This document shows, in pieces, positions 6,226 through 13,533 of a stretch of 21,001 bases of DNA. The DNA is taken from positions 1-21,001 of the IMG/VR virus record IMGVR_UViG_3300042319_000971; one strand, written 5' to 3'. A program made the translations under genes and the position numbers. The notes beneath the pieces are model-generated. The model made no database searches. It had not been told where the DNA came from and saw only the letters and a list, made by a program, of their open reading frames with translations. Every line of letters begins with the position of its first letter. The first letter of the stretch is position 1. Source of the DNA: a virus.

Positions 6226-7925
6226 GCTGGAAAAAATACTTCACACCTGTTAACATAGACAACACCGGTGGCAGCATGAGCCCAATAAGTGGTCGTGGTC
6301 GCCCTGGTCCCGCTAGAGCTAATTACTCCAGCTATTTGCCAGACGTATACGCAGGTAGTCCCAATCGCATCGAACGATACATGCAGTATGATACAATGGA
6401 CATGGATTCAGAAGTCAATGCTGCCTTAGACATACTCACTGAATTTTGCACACAGAAAGACAAAGAAAATGCCACACCGTTTCATACACACTTCCGCGGT
6501 GAGCCTACTGCCACTGAAGTCAAAATTCTCAAAGACAGTCTACAAAAGTGGTGCAAGCAGAATAGTTTTGAAACTAGAATCTTCCGCATACTACGCAACG
6601 CATTCAAGTATGGGGACTGCTTTTTTATTCGCGATCCGGAAACTAAAAAGTGGTTGTTTGTTGATGCTGCTAAGGTCACCAAGATCATTGTCAATGAATC
6701 AGAAGGCAAGATTCCTGAACAGTATGTGATCCGTGATCTTAACTTTAACTTCAAAGAATTTATAGCCACAACACCGCACAATACTACAAACACAGCCCCT
6801 AGCGGCACAAGTTCATATACAACTGGCGGCGGAGGCGGTGCTAGAGGATTTGCAGGAGATGCAGCACGTTCAGTAGGCACCAGATTCAGTAATCAGACCA
6901 ACGAAATCACAGTGGATGCCAAGCACGTTATTCATCTTTCATTGTCAGAAGGATTGGATAATAACTATCCTTTTGGCAACAGTCTACTAGAATCAGTATT
7001 CAAAGTCTACAAGCAGAAAGAATTGCTTGAAGATGCTATCATTATCTATCGTATACAACGTGCTCCAGAAAGACGTATATTCTATGTAGACGTAGGTAAC
7101 ATGCCGGCACACATGGCTATGAGCTTTGTTGAGCGTGTAAAAAACGAGATCCAACAAAGACGTATTCCTAGCTCAACAGGTGGCGGAGCCAACGTCATAG
7201 ACGCTAGTTATAATCCTCTAAGTGTAAACGAAGATTACTTCTTTCCGCAGACAGCAGAAGGTCGTGGAAGCAAAGTTGAAACATTACCAGGCGGTACTAA
7301 CCTAGGTGAGATCACAGACCTACGTTACTTTACCAACAAGCTGTTCCGTGCGTTACGCATACCTGCTTCGTACCTGCCTACATCTATTGATGAAGCAGCC
7401 AACACAGTATCAGACGGCAAGGTAGGCACAGCTTATATACAAGAACTAAGATTCAACGAATACTGTAAACGTCTGCAGAGCATTATAGTTGAAACATTTG
7501 ATCTCGAGTTTAAACTTTGGCTCAATGATCAAGGGGTTAACATTGATAGTGGCCTGTTTGAGCTTAAATTCAATCAGCCCCAGAACTTTGCTGCATATCG
7601 TCAATCAGAACTTGACACAGCTCGAGCAGCTACATTTGCAGCGGTAGTAGCAATTCCGCATCTCAGCAAGCGTTTTGCTATGAAGCGATTCTTAGGCATG
7701 ACTGAAGACGAAGTCAAAGAAAACGAAAGATTATGGCGTGAAGAAAACGGTGCTAATCTCACAGCACCTGCTGACGCTCAAAGTCAACTACGAGGCATAG
7801 GTGTAACGCCCGGAGGAATGGCTGCAGATGCAGGCGGGCAAGAAGAAGAAGCACCTTTAGACATGGCAGCTGCCGCAGAGCCGGGTGCAGAAGCAGAAGC
7901 AGCACCAGAAGCACCTGTTCAGTAA
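6222..7925 (+). CDS. 20: Portal vertex protein gp20
   Basis: This 567-residue protein is the T4-type portal, the dodecameric ring at one head vertex through which DNA is packaged and to which the neck attaches. T4 gp20 is 524 residues. Recognisable conserved stretches include MDMDSEVNAALDILTEFCTQ near residue 65, FKYGDCFFIRDPETKKW near 127, RIQRAPERRIFYVDVGNMP near 280, and GTNLGEITDLRYFTNKLFRA followed by LRIPASYLP near 360-390. Unusual parts are a glycine-rich insert (TGGGGGARGFAG, about residue 205) and a disordered Ala/Glu/Pro tail of about 40 residues. The start overlaps the tape-measure stop (ATGA), so translation is probably coupled. The assignment is confident. Confidence 0.96.
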   Translation: MSWKKYFTPVNIDNTGGSMSPISGRGRPGPARANYSSYLPDVYAGSPNRIERYMQYDTMDMDSEVNAALDILTEFCTQKDKENATPFHTHFRGEPTATEVKILKDSLQKWCKQNSFETRIFRILRNAFKYGDCFFIRDPETKKWLFVDAAKVTKIIVNESEGKIPEQYVIRDLNFNFKEFIATTPHNTTNTAPSGTSSYTTGGGGGARGFAGDAARSVGTRFSNQTNEITVDAKHVIHLSLSEGLDNNYPFGNSLLESVFKVYKQKELLEDAIIIYRIQRAPERRIFYVDVGNMPAHMAMSFVERVKNEIQQRRIPSSTGGGANVIDASYNPLSVNEDYFFPQTAEGRGSKVETLPGGTNLGEITDLRYFTNKLFRALRIPASYLPTSIDEAANTVSDGKVGTAYIQELRFNEYCKRLQSIIVETFDLEFKLWLNDQGVNIDSGLFELKFNQPQNFAAYRQSELDTARAATFAAVVAIPHLSKRFAMKRFLGMTEDEVKENERLWREENGANLTAPADAQSQLRGIGVTPGGMAADAGGQEEEAPLDMAAAAEPGAEAEAAPEAPVQ

Positions 7926-7931
7926 TAAATA
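7923..7931 (+). promoter_or_regulatory. Late-promoter-like TAATAAATA at the portal stop
   Basis: TAATAAATA overlaps the gp20 stop codon and ends only 4 bases before the ATG at 7936. If used like a T4 late promoter, transcription would begin at or near that ATG and give a leaderless message. It may be an AT-rich coincidence, or it may serve the later genes of the unit. Confidence 0.35.
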
Positions 7932-7935
7932 CATT

Positions 7936-8187
7936 ATGCTTCTTAACGAATTCTTTTACTTTAACGAAAAAAACAACGACTTTGCTCAAGATCGCAGATA
8001 CGAGTCCAGCAGAGATCGCAGCATCATTGACAAGAAAGACACAAGAAAGATACGTCTTACGCTGCGACAAATCAATCAACTGAGGCTTCAGAGCGAAGCA
8101 CATCAATTAGAATCTCAATCTGAACTGGACTTTATAAGACAAATGTATGGAACTCCAGTTGGCGAAGAAGCAGCACCTGCAGAATAA
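7936..8187 (+). CDS. Small charged protein between gp20 and gp21, possible prohead core component (gp68-like position)
   Basis: This 83-residue protein begins MLLNEFFYFNEKNNDFAQDR, then has a basic helical stretch (DTRKIRLTLRQINQLRLQSE) and an acidic tail ending GEEAAPAE. In T4 the genes between 20 and 21 are the prohead core genes 67 and 68. Position, size and charge fit a core protein, but sequence homology is not evident by eye. The ATG at 7936 was chosen because the frame otherwise extends back inside gp20. There is no ribosome site, so coupling to gp20 is likely. The C-terminal 41 bases overlap the next gene. Confidence 0.65.
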   Translation: MLLNEFFYFNEKNNDFAQDRRYESSRDRSIIDKKDTRKIRLTLRQINQLRLQSEAHQLESQSELDFIRQMYGTPVGEEAAPAE

Positions 8188-8803
8188 TCCCGGATTTGTC
8201 ATAGGCAACGGCACCAGCCGACAATGCTTAGACGTTTGTTCTCTAATGACCAAAGGTGTGACTTACGGCTGCAACGCACAATATCGTGAGTTTGAACCAA
8301 ACTATCTGATAGCTGTAGATGTAAAAATGGTCAACGAAATCATAGAATCCGGCTATCACAAAAAGCATCAAGTATGGACCAATCCCAACAAAGGCATACA
8401 GACCAAGCACGGTATTAATTTTTTCAGTCCGCACAAGGGATGGAGCTCGGGTCCTACAGCACTTTGGTTTGCAGCCACCCAAGAACACAAGACTATCTAC
8501 ATTTTTGGCTTTGATTATCAAGGAATTGACGGCAAGTTCAACAACGTTTATGCAAACACATTCAACTATAAAAAATCAACAGACGCAGCCACATACCACG
8601 GAAACTGGTTAAGCCAGACTGAAAAAGTAATCAAAGAATTCCGTCACATACATTTTTTTAGGGTCATAGAACCTGGTGCATTTATACCAGACAAGCTAGG
8701 TCCTACCTTGACTAACCTAAGTCATATCACCTACGACGAATTTAGTAGAAGTTTTCCTGATACTATATATTCTAATCAAATCAATCAAAAAACTACCATT
8801 TAA
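8147..8803 (+). CDS. DUF115 / GT42-like putative nucleotide-sugar-binding protein
   Basis: Residues 17-26 (FVIGNGTSRQ), then YGCNAQYREFEPNYLIAVDV, resemble the start of DUF115 (MptE-like) proteins and of the related sialyltransferase-like fold. There, a GNGPS loop binds a nucleotide or nucleotide-sugar. Middle segments KGWSSGPTALWFAATQEHKT and YIFGFDYQG also fit that fold, in which a following beta-strand ends in an acidic residue. It is not part of the standard T4 head set, so it looks like an acquired gene within the head operon, for example for glycosylating a virion protein or altering host glycans. The ATG at 8147 overlaps the preceding gene by 41 bases and lacks a good ribosome site. 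TTG at 8159 is an alternative. The fold is suggested; the activity is unknown. Confidence 0.5.
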   Translation: MELQLAKKQHLQNNPGFVIGNGTSRQCLDVCSLMTKGVTYGCNAQYREFEPNYLIAVDVKMVNEIIESGYHKKHQVWTNPNKGIQTKHGINFFSPHKGWSSGPTALWFAATQEHKTIYIFGFDYQGIDGKFNNVYANTFNYKKSTDAATYHGNWLSQTEKVIKEFRHIHFFRVIEPGAFIPDKLGPTLTNLSHITYDEFSRSFPDTIYSNQINQKTTI

Positions 8804-8830
8804 CACCTGATTGTAATCTTCGTGTTAAAT
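8798..8830 (+). repeat. Perfect 9-bp inverted repeat across stop codon and late box
   Basis: ATTTAACAC (8798-8806) and GTGTTAAAT (8822-8830) are exact reverse complements separated by 15 bases. The left arm contains the TAA stop of the preceding gene and the right arm overlaps the late box. It could act as an operator or an RNA hairpin. There is no long U-run for a terminator. Confidence 0.7.
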
Positions 8831-8831
8831 A
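8824..8831 (+). promoter_or_regulatory. Late-promoter-like GTTAAATA before the core/gp21-gp23 unit
   Basis: GTTAAATA lies 33 bases upstream of the ATG at 8865, a normal leader distance. It precedes a tightly packed run of four genes that ends at the terminator after gp23. It is the best candidate promoter for the abundant head proteins. Confidence 0.5.
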
Positions 8832-8864
8832 AACAACAGCCCATACCATACGAGGAGATAAACT

Positions 8865-9776
8865 ATGGCCGATAATAAACTACTACAACAAATGCTTGAG
8901 CATTTGGTCAACGACGATCAAGCTAAAGCAGAAGAACTGTTCCACGAGTACGTGGTTACAGCATCACGTGAAATCTACGAATCTTTAATCGACAGCGAAA
9001 TTGCTGAAGAAGAAGAAAAAGAAGAAGACGAGGATGAAGACAAAATGAAAGAAGCTGCGAAAGATGATGACGCAGAAGATGACAAAGTAGACGAAGAATT
9101 TGAAGATATTGCCATCGAAGGCGACGACGACATGTCCCCAATGGGCGGTGATCCAACTGATGATCTAGAAGGCGATATCGATGCAGAAATGGATGACGAA
9201 GAAGGCGGCGAAAAGTCCGAAGAAGAACTGTTCCAAGACCTAGACTCTATTGTTGATGAACTACAGGCCAAATTTGATGAACTCAAAGGCGGTGACGACA
9301 TGGGTGACATGGGTGACGACGGTGAAGAAGGCGGAAATCCATTTGCTAAAGAAGAAGGCATGGGCGACCTAGCAACTGTACGTGAATACGTTGAGAAAGT
9401 TGCAAACGGCCATGGTGCAGAAAAGAAAGGTGCTGGTGAAGGCGCTTTAGTAGGAACAGGCAACAAAGGCCAAGGTTCTGCTACAAATGCACAAGGTATG
9501 AAATTCAGCAAGAACGACATGGGTGGCACAACTGCTAATATCCTAAGTGGTCGTAACGGTGCTCAGGCAGGTGAAGTAGGCGCAGCAGGCGGAAAAATGA
9601 AAGGTTCTGCACTTAGCGATACATCTCCTAAAGAAGATAATGCTGGCAACATCAATGTCCCAGGTGGCAAAGCCGGTGGTGCTTTCTCTAAGAAAGAACC
9701 TGGACATGGTGCTGAGAAAGCTGGTGCAAAAGAATCACCAGACAACAAGCAAAGCCTTTTCCGTGGTCGTAGGTAA
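8865..9776 (+). CDS. Acidic prohead core-like protein (gp67-like position)
   Basis: This 303-residue protein has three parts. Residues 1-45 form a helical head (MADNKLLQQMLEHLVNDDQA). Residues about 46-160 are extremely rich in Asp and Glu. The C-terminal half is glycine-rich and basic, with a repeated GHGAEK element (KVANGHGAEKKGAG and EPGHGAEKAGAKES), and ends FRGRR. T4 gp67, in the same place before gene 21, is a small acidic core protein. This would be a much larger counterpart, consistent with a DNA-mimicking or scaffold-filling role inside the prohead. [L/I]xE sites suited to gp21 cleavage are present in the N-terminal part. A strong GGAG ribosome site precedes the ATG. The role is inferred from position and composition. 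Confidence 0.7.
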   Translation: MADNKLLQQMLEHLVNDDQAKAEELFHEYVVTASREIYESLIDSEIAEEEEKEEDEDEDKMKEAAKDDDAEDDKVDEEFEDIAIEGDDDMSPMGGDPTDDLEGDIDAEMDDEEGGEKSEEELFQDLDSIVDELQAKFDELKGGDDMGDMGDDGEEGGNPFAKEEGMGDLATVREYVEKVANGHGAEKKGAGEGALVGTGNKGQGSATNAQGMKFSKNDMGGTTANILSGRNGAQAGEVGAAGGKMKGSALSDTSPKEDNAGNINVPGGKAGGAFSKKEPGHGAEKAGAKESPDNKQSLFRGRR

Positions 9777-9782
9777 TAGGAC

Positions 9783-10421
9783 TTGACAAAGGTGAAAACT
9801 ACTCTATCAGAACATTTGAGTTTTGACCAGGCTAAGATTGTCTTGGAGCGCGACGAAGGCAGCGATGGTAAAAAATCGCTGCATCTAAACGGCATTTGCA
9901 TTCAAGGAGACATCCGGAATGCAAATCAGCGTGTTTACTCTTCTGAAGAAATTGGCAGGGCTGTCAAAACGCTCAATGAACAGATCGCTGGTGGCTACTC
10001 CGTTCTTGGAGAAGTTGATCATCCTCAGGATTTAAAAATCAATCTTGATCGTGTGAGTCACATGATAACCAAGATGTGGATGGATGGTCCTAACGGCTAC
10101 GGAAAACTAAAAATACTTCCAACTCCAATGGGTCAGTTGATTCAGACCATGTTGGAGTCGGGAGTTAAACTAGGTGTTAGTTCCAGAGGATCCGGCGAAG
10201 TAGACAGCGGTGGAAAAGTACAGGGTTTTGAAATTATCACTGTAGACATCGTAGCACAACCAAGTGCTCCGGGCGCTTACCCAACACCAGTATACGAACA
10301 TTTAATCAATAACACAGGCGGTTACAAGGCATATCAATTAGCACAGGAAGTCCAAGGCGACCCCAAGGCACAGAAGTACTTAGCAGAGAGTCTGAAAAAA
10401 ATAATTTCAGGCCTCAAATAA
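9783..10421 (+). CDS. 21: Prohead core scaffold and protease gp21
   Basis: This is the T4-type prohead maturation protease, which has a herpesvirus-assemblin-like fold. It cuts scaffold, core and capsid proteins after [L/I]xE motifs before DNA packaging. Hallmarks are NANQRVY (residues 47-53), the catalytic-His motif GEVDHP (His80) followed by NLDRVSHMI, and the catalytic-Ser motif GVSSRGSGEV (Ser133/134). The following VQGFEIITVDIVAQPSAPGA (Asp155) is also typical. The 212 residues match T4 gp21 in size. There is no upstream ATG. The start is TTG at 9783 or, with better spacing from the AGGA site, GTG at 9792; a non-ATG start may keep the protease level low. It lies six bases after the core-protein gene. 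Confidence 0.95.
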   Translation: MTKVKTTLSEHLSFDQAKIVLERDEGSDGKKSLHLNGICIQGDIRNANQRVYSSEEIGRAVKTLNEQIAGGYSVLGEVDHPQDLKINLDRVSHMITKMWMDGPNGYGKLKILPTPMGQLIQTMLESGVKLGVSSRGSGEVDSGGKVQGFEIITVDIVAQPSAPGAYPTPVYEHLINNTGGYKAYQLAQEVQGDPKAQKYLAESLKKIISGLK

Positions 10422-10436
10422 CAGTAGGAGAATCAC

Positions 10437-11531
10437 ATGCTAGACATCGTAAAACAATTGTTTGAAAACAATGTGATTTCCGAAGAAATCAAATCGGAAA
10501 TTGACTCTGCTTGGCAAAGCAGACTTCAAGAAAGCCGTGATCAAGTAACCGCTGAACTACGTGAAGAATTTGCTCAGAAGTATGAGCATGACAAAGGCGC
10601 AATGGTAGAAGCTGTAGAAGCTATGCTAACAGATCGCTTACAGGCAGAGTTAGGTGAATTGGCAGAAGATCGCCAAGGACTTATTGAAGCCCGTGCCAAG
10701 TATGCTAAGAAAATGAAAGACGACTCCAAAGCAATGGAATCATTTATCTTTAATAATCTTAACAAAGAATTGGCAGAACTACACGAAGATCGCAAGACAG
10801 TTGCAAACAATGTAGCTAAATTAGAATCCTTTATCGTGGATGCACTGGCGAAAGAAATCGCAGAATTCCACACAGATAAGAAAGACCTAGCCGAAACTAA
10901 AGTAAAATTAGTACGCGAAAGCAGAGCTAAGTTTGACAATCTCAAGAAAGATTTTATCACAGCAGCTTCCACAAAAGTAGCAGAAACAGTGCAGAACGGT
11001 CTACGTTCTGAAATGACTCAGCTCAAGGAAGACATTGAATCAGCTCGTAGAAATGACTTTGGTCGCAGAATTTTTGAATCATTTGCAAGCGAATACGCTG
11101 CAAGTCATCTAAATGAGAAATCTGAAACAGCAAAACTTCTCAAAGTTATGCTGACAAGAGAAGCCGAATTAGAACAAGCAGTAAAGATTGTTGCAGAATC
11201 ACAAGAACAAGTAGCACAGAAAGATCGTGAACTACGTATTATCAAAGAAAACAACCAACGCAAAGAAGTTATGAGCGAATTGCTAGGACCGTTGACTGGA
11301 GATAAGCGTCAAGTAATGGGAAGTCTACTTGAGTCAACACAAACAGAAAAGCTACGTACAGCTTTCGACAAATACCTACCAGCAGTAATGAATGGTGGAG
11401 CACCGGCGAAGAAAGTACTATCAGAAGGCAAAGAAATTACAGGCGATAAACAGGCACCTCAATCCAGCGGTAAAGAAGAAAAAACCGCTGAGATATTTGA
11501 CATCCGCAGGCTTGCGGGACTAAAAGTTTAA
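10437..11531 (+). CDS. 22: Major prohead scaffolding core protein gp22
   Basis: This 364-residue, highly charged, almost wholly alpha-helical protein occupies the T4 scaffold slot between gp21 and gp23. It starts MLDIVKQLFENNVISEEIKS and continues through long coiled-coil segments (about residues 25-280) rich in Ala, Glu and Lys. In T4 the homolog forms the prohead core and is degraded by gp21; many [L/I]xE sites are visible, such as VISE and LAE. Residues 281-300 (LLGPLTGDKRQVMGSLLEST) closely match the N-terminal prodomain of the capsid protein encoded next. The C-terminus is RRLAGLKV. It has an AGGAG ribosome site, with 15 bases after gp21 and 11 bases before gp23. Confidence 0.93.
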   Translation: MLDIVKQLFENNVISEEIKSEIDSAWQSRLQESRDQVTAELREEFAQKYEHDKGAMVEAVEAMLTDRLQAELGELAEDRQGLIEARAKYAKKMKDDSKAMESFIFNNLNKELAELHEDRKTVANNVAKLESFIVDALAKEIAEFHTDKKDLAETKVKLVRESRAKFDNLKKDFITAASTKVAETVQNGLRSEMTQLKEDIESARRNDFGRRIFESFASEYAASHLNEKSETAKLLKVMLTREAELEQAVKIVAESQEQVAQKDRELRIIKENNQRKEVMSELLGPLTGDKRQVMGSLLESTQTEKLRTAFDKYLPAVMNGGAPAKKVLSEGKEITGDKQAPQSSGKEEKTAEIFDIRRLAGLKV

Positions 11532-11542
11532 GGAGAACTATA

Positions 11543-12712
11543 ATGTCACAATTACTCGAGTCACGCTGGTCGGAAACCAAAGAGGCCCTTTTAGAAGGCT
11601 TACAAGGTAACAAGCGTTCAGTAATGGCAACCACTCTAGAGAATACCCGCAAGTATCTCGCAGAAAGTGCCACCGCTGGTGCTACATCCGCCGGTAACGT
11701 AGCAACACTAAATCGTGTGATCCTTCCAGTGATCAGACGTGTAATGCCAACAGTCATTGCAAATGAACTAGTTGGTGTACAACCAATGACTGGCCCAGTT
11801 GGACAGATCCATACTCTACGTGTACGTTACAGCGATACATTCGCTGGTGCTACCGGTGGAGCAACTACAGCTGGTGAAGAAGCTCTAAGCCCATTCAAGA
11901 TTGCAGAAGGTTATTCTGGTGCTACAACTGGTAAGCCAGCTGCTACATCAGCACTAGAAGGCGTTGCTGGTAACAAACTAAGCATCCAAATCTTGAAACA
12001 AACAGTTGAAGCTAAAACACGTAAGCTATCAGCTCGTTGGACATTCGAAGCTGCTCAAGATGCACAAGCCCAACAAGGCATTGACATCGAAGCAGAAATC
12101 ATGGCTGCTCTTGCACAAGAGATCACAGCTGAGATCGACCAAGAAGTTCTACGTAGCCTTGCTTCATTGAGCTCTACTGTATTGACCTATGACCAAGCTG
12201 CCGTTTCAGGTACCGCTACATTCGTTGGTGACGAACACGCTGCTTTAGCTGTTCAAATCAATCGTGCAAGCAACTTGATCGCTCAGCGTACACGTCGTGG
12301 TGCAGGTAACTGGGCAGTTGTAAGCCCAACTACATTGACACTACTACAATCTGCTACTACAAGCGCATTTGCTCGTACAACAGAAGGTACATTCGAAGCA
12401 CCTACAAACACCAAGTTTGTTGGTACATTGAACAGCGCAATGAAAGTGTATGTTAACACATACGCTGAGAACGACAACGTTCTTATCGGTTACAAAGGTG
12501 GTTCTGAGTCTGATGCAGCAGCATTCTATTGCCCATACATTCCATTGATGAGCAGTGGTGTTGTTCTTGACCCAGCAACTTTCGAACCAGTCGTGTCATT
12601 CATGACACGTTATGGTTATGTTGAGTTGACAAACACAGCTTCTTCTCTAGGTAATGCAGGTGACTACCTAGCGACTGTTGCTGTAACATCCGCTAACCTA
12701 CGTTTTGCTTAA
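11543..12712 (+). CDS. 23: Major capsid protein gp23
   Basis: This is an HK97-fold major head protein of the T4 type. Signatures include MTGPVGQIHTLRVRYSD, LSIQILKQTVEAKTRKLSAR followed by WTFEAAQDAQAQ, QRTRRGAGNWAVVS, and FYCPYIPLMSSGVVLDPATF ending in TRYGYVEL. Residues 1-41 are a helical prodomain ending in YLAE before SATAGATS. Cleavage by gp21 between Glu41 and Ser42 is predicted. At 389 residues it is much shorter than T4 gp23 (521) and cyanophage homologs (roughly 460-470, from memory). The stretch between TTAGEEALS and KLSIQIL, where T4 has its insertion domain, is reduced to a few dozen residues. AAGGAG precedes the ATG, and a strong terminator follows the gene. Codons such as CGT, GGT and GCT look expression-biased. 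Confidence 0.97.
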   Translation: MSQLLESRWSETKEALLEGLQGNKRSVMATTLENTRKYLAESATAGATSAGNVATLNRVILPVIRRVMPTVIANELVGVQPMTGPVGQIHTLRVRYSDTFAGATGGATTAGEEALSPFKIAEGYSGATTGKPAATSALEGVAGNKLSIQILKQTVEAKTRKLSARWTFEAAQDAQAQQGIDIEAEIMAALAQEITAEIDQEVLRSLASLSSTVLTYDQAAVSGTATFVGDEHAALAVQINRASNLIAQRTRRGAGNWAVVSPTTLTLLQSATTSAFARTTEGTFEAPTNTKFVGTLNSAMKVYVNTYAENDNVLIGYKGGSESDAAAFYCPYIPLMSSGVVLDPATFEPVVSFMTRYGYVELTNTASSLGNAGDYLATVAVTSANLRFA

Positions 12713-12735
12713 TCAGTAACACGTAACGCAACTTC

Positions 12736-12763
12736 AAAAAGCACCTTCGGGTGCTTTTTGTTT
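12736..12763 (+). terminator. Strong intrinsic terminator after gp23
   Basis: AAAAAGCACC (12736-12745), a TTCG tetraloop (12746-12749) and GGTGCTTTTT (12750-12759) form a perfect 10-bp stem ending in a T-run. It closes the head-protein transcript. Confidence 0.93.
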
Positions 12764-12765
12764 GA

Positions 12766-12773
12766 CTTAAATA
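12766..12773 (+). promoter_or_regulatory. Late-promoter-like CTTAAATA
   Basis: CTTAAATA follows the terminator directly and ends six bases before the ATG at 12779. Late-promoter geometry would put the transcript start at or next to that ATG. Confidence 0.4.
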
Positions 12774-12778
12774 TCAGG

Positions 12779-13048
12779 ATGAAAGTAGAATCAGACAAGG
12801 ATTTTCTAGAATTAAGAAAACAGTTTAATGTTTGGAGAAAGCGTTTTCCAATGTTTACGCATGATGTTGATCAAATAGAAAATATTATCGAAAGCAGAAT
12901 TCAAAATTACAGCATCGCCCTTGTTTATTACAGACAAACAAAAGGTAAAAATCATTTAGAACGTGCCCAACAAGAAATAGATGCTATCAACACAGTGTTA
13001 GCCACAGTGGAAAAAATGGAACTGATGAGTCTGCTGAGCCGCGGATAA
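12779..13048 (+). CDS. Small helical protein of unknown function downstream of gp23
   Basis: I do not recognise a family for this 89-residue charged, helical protein. It contains LRKQFNVWRKRFPMFTHDVD and YYRQTKGKNHLERAQQEIDA. It ends MELMSLLSRG. The ATG at 12779 was chosen over an in-frame TTG at 12758 because the TTG lies inside the terminator stem-loop's T-run. No separate ribosome site with good spacing is present, since AGG abuts the ATG, so initiation may be leaderless. Its stop overlaps the late box of the next unit. A structural or assembly role is only a guess from position. Confidence 0.75.
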   Translation: MKVESDKDFLELRKQFNVWRKRFPMFTHDVDQIENIIESRIQNYSIALVYYRQTKGKNHLERAQQEIDAINTVLATVEKMELMSLLSRG

Positions 13049-13051
13049 ATA
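13044..13051 (+). promoter_or_regulatory. Late promoter GATAAATA
   Basis: GATAAATA matches the T4 late consensus at 7 of 8 positions. It overlaps the preceding stop codon and lies about 68 bases before the ATG at 13119. It probably starts the transcript for the decoration and adhesin genes. Confidence 0.6.
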
Positions 13052-13056
13052 AAGTA

Positions 13057-13095
13057 TCTAGAAGAATTATGCGGTACCCGCCGCGTAGACCTAGA
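13057..13095 (+). other. Leader hairpin between late promoter and 13119
   Basis: TCTAG (13057-13061) pairs with CTAGA (13091-13095), and inside it GCGG (13071-13074) pairs with CCGC (13078-13081) around TAC. The structure ends before the AAGGAG ribosome site. It may protect the 5' end of the message. Confidence 0.4.
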
Positions 13096-13118
13096 ACGTC
13101 AAACACAAGGAGAAACAA

Positions 13119-13520
13119 ATGGGACGTCCACTAAGAAAAGATAGAGCAGGTACTGATGCTATCGGTACCCCACTAAGTACAGCAACTGGTATTCGTGTTG
13201 AAGCATATACTGATCAAGCATACACAGATGCAACTTATAACATAACAACTAATTATGCTTACATTGTTAAGCAACGCGGTGCAAAAACTTTTGTAGTTGC
13301 AAATCAAGCAGGAACAACAGCTGTTTGCAAGTTACAATCAACTATTCCAACCGCCGCAGGTCAAATGCGAATCAACGGATATATTGGCGGAAACGGTGCA
13401 GTACCAACCCCAATCGCAAAGATCACCAAGCGTGTTGCTACAGACTTTAACGGAAAACGTTATACTTGGATATTATTAAACGATTCGTCATCAGATTATA
13501 TTGCACTAACAGCAACTTAA
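13119..13520 (+). CDS. Virion structural protein of the MGRP-start family
   Basis: This 133-residue protein begins MGRPLRKDRAGTDAIGTPLS. Similar MGRPL-starting virion proteins are common in aquatic T4-like phages, to my recollection. The rest is beta-rich: strands around NYAYIVKQRGAKTFVVANQA, then CKLQSTIPTAAGQMRINGYI, and YTWILLNDSSSDYIALTA at the end. No transmembrane segment or catalytic motif is visible. It has a strong AAGGAG ribosome site behind a dedicated late promoter, suggesting high expression. A head decoration or tail-surface role is plausible, particularly since the capsid protein lacks most of its insertion domain, but this is inference. Confidence 0.7.
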   Translation: MGRPLRKDRAGTDAIGTPLSTATGIRVEAYTDQAYTDATYNITTNYAYIVKQRGAKTFVVANQAGTTAVCKLQSTIPTAAGQMRINGYIGGNGAVPTPIAKITKRVATDFNGKRYTWILLNDSSSDYIALTAT

Positions 13521-13533
13521 TCAAGGAAGTCTA

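Noticed and set aside
7885-7935. Upstream ATG for the 7936 gene inside gp20
   Set aside because: The extra residues would be an out-of-frame reading of the gp20 Ala/Glu tail. The natural N-terminus MLLNEFF begins at 7936.
8975-9529. 184-codon minus-strand frame opposite the acidic core protein
   Set aside because: It is a Ser/Pro-rich shadow created by the Asp/Glu codon bias of the real gene on the other strand.
12758-12778. TTG start giving a seven-residue-longer version of the 12779 gene
   Set aside because: The TTG overlaps the terminator T-run and upstream of the likely transcription start, so ATG 12779 is preferred.
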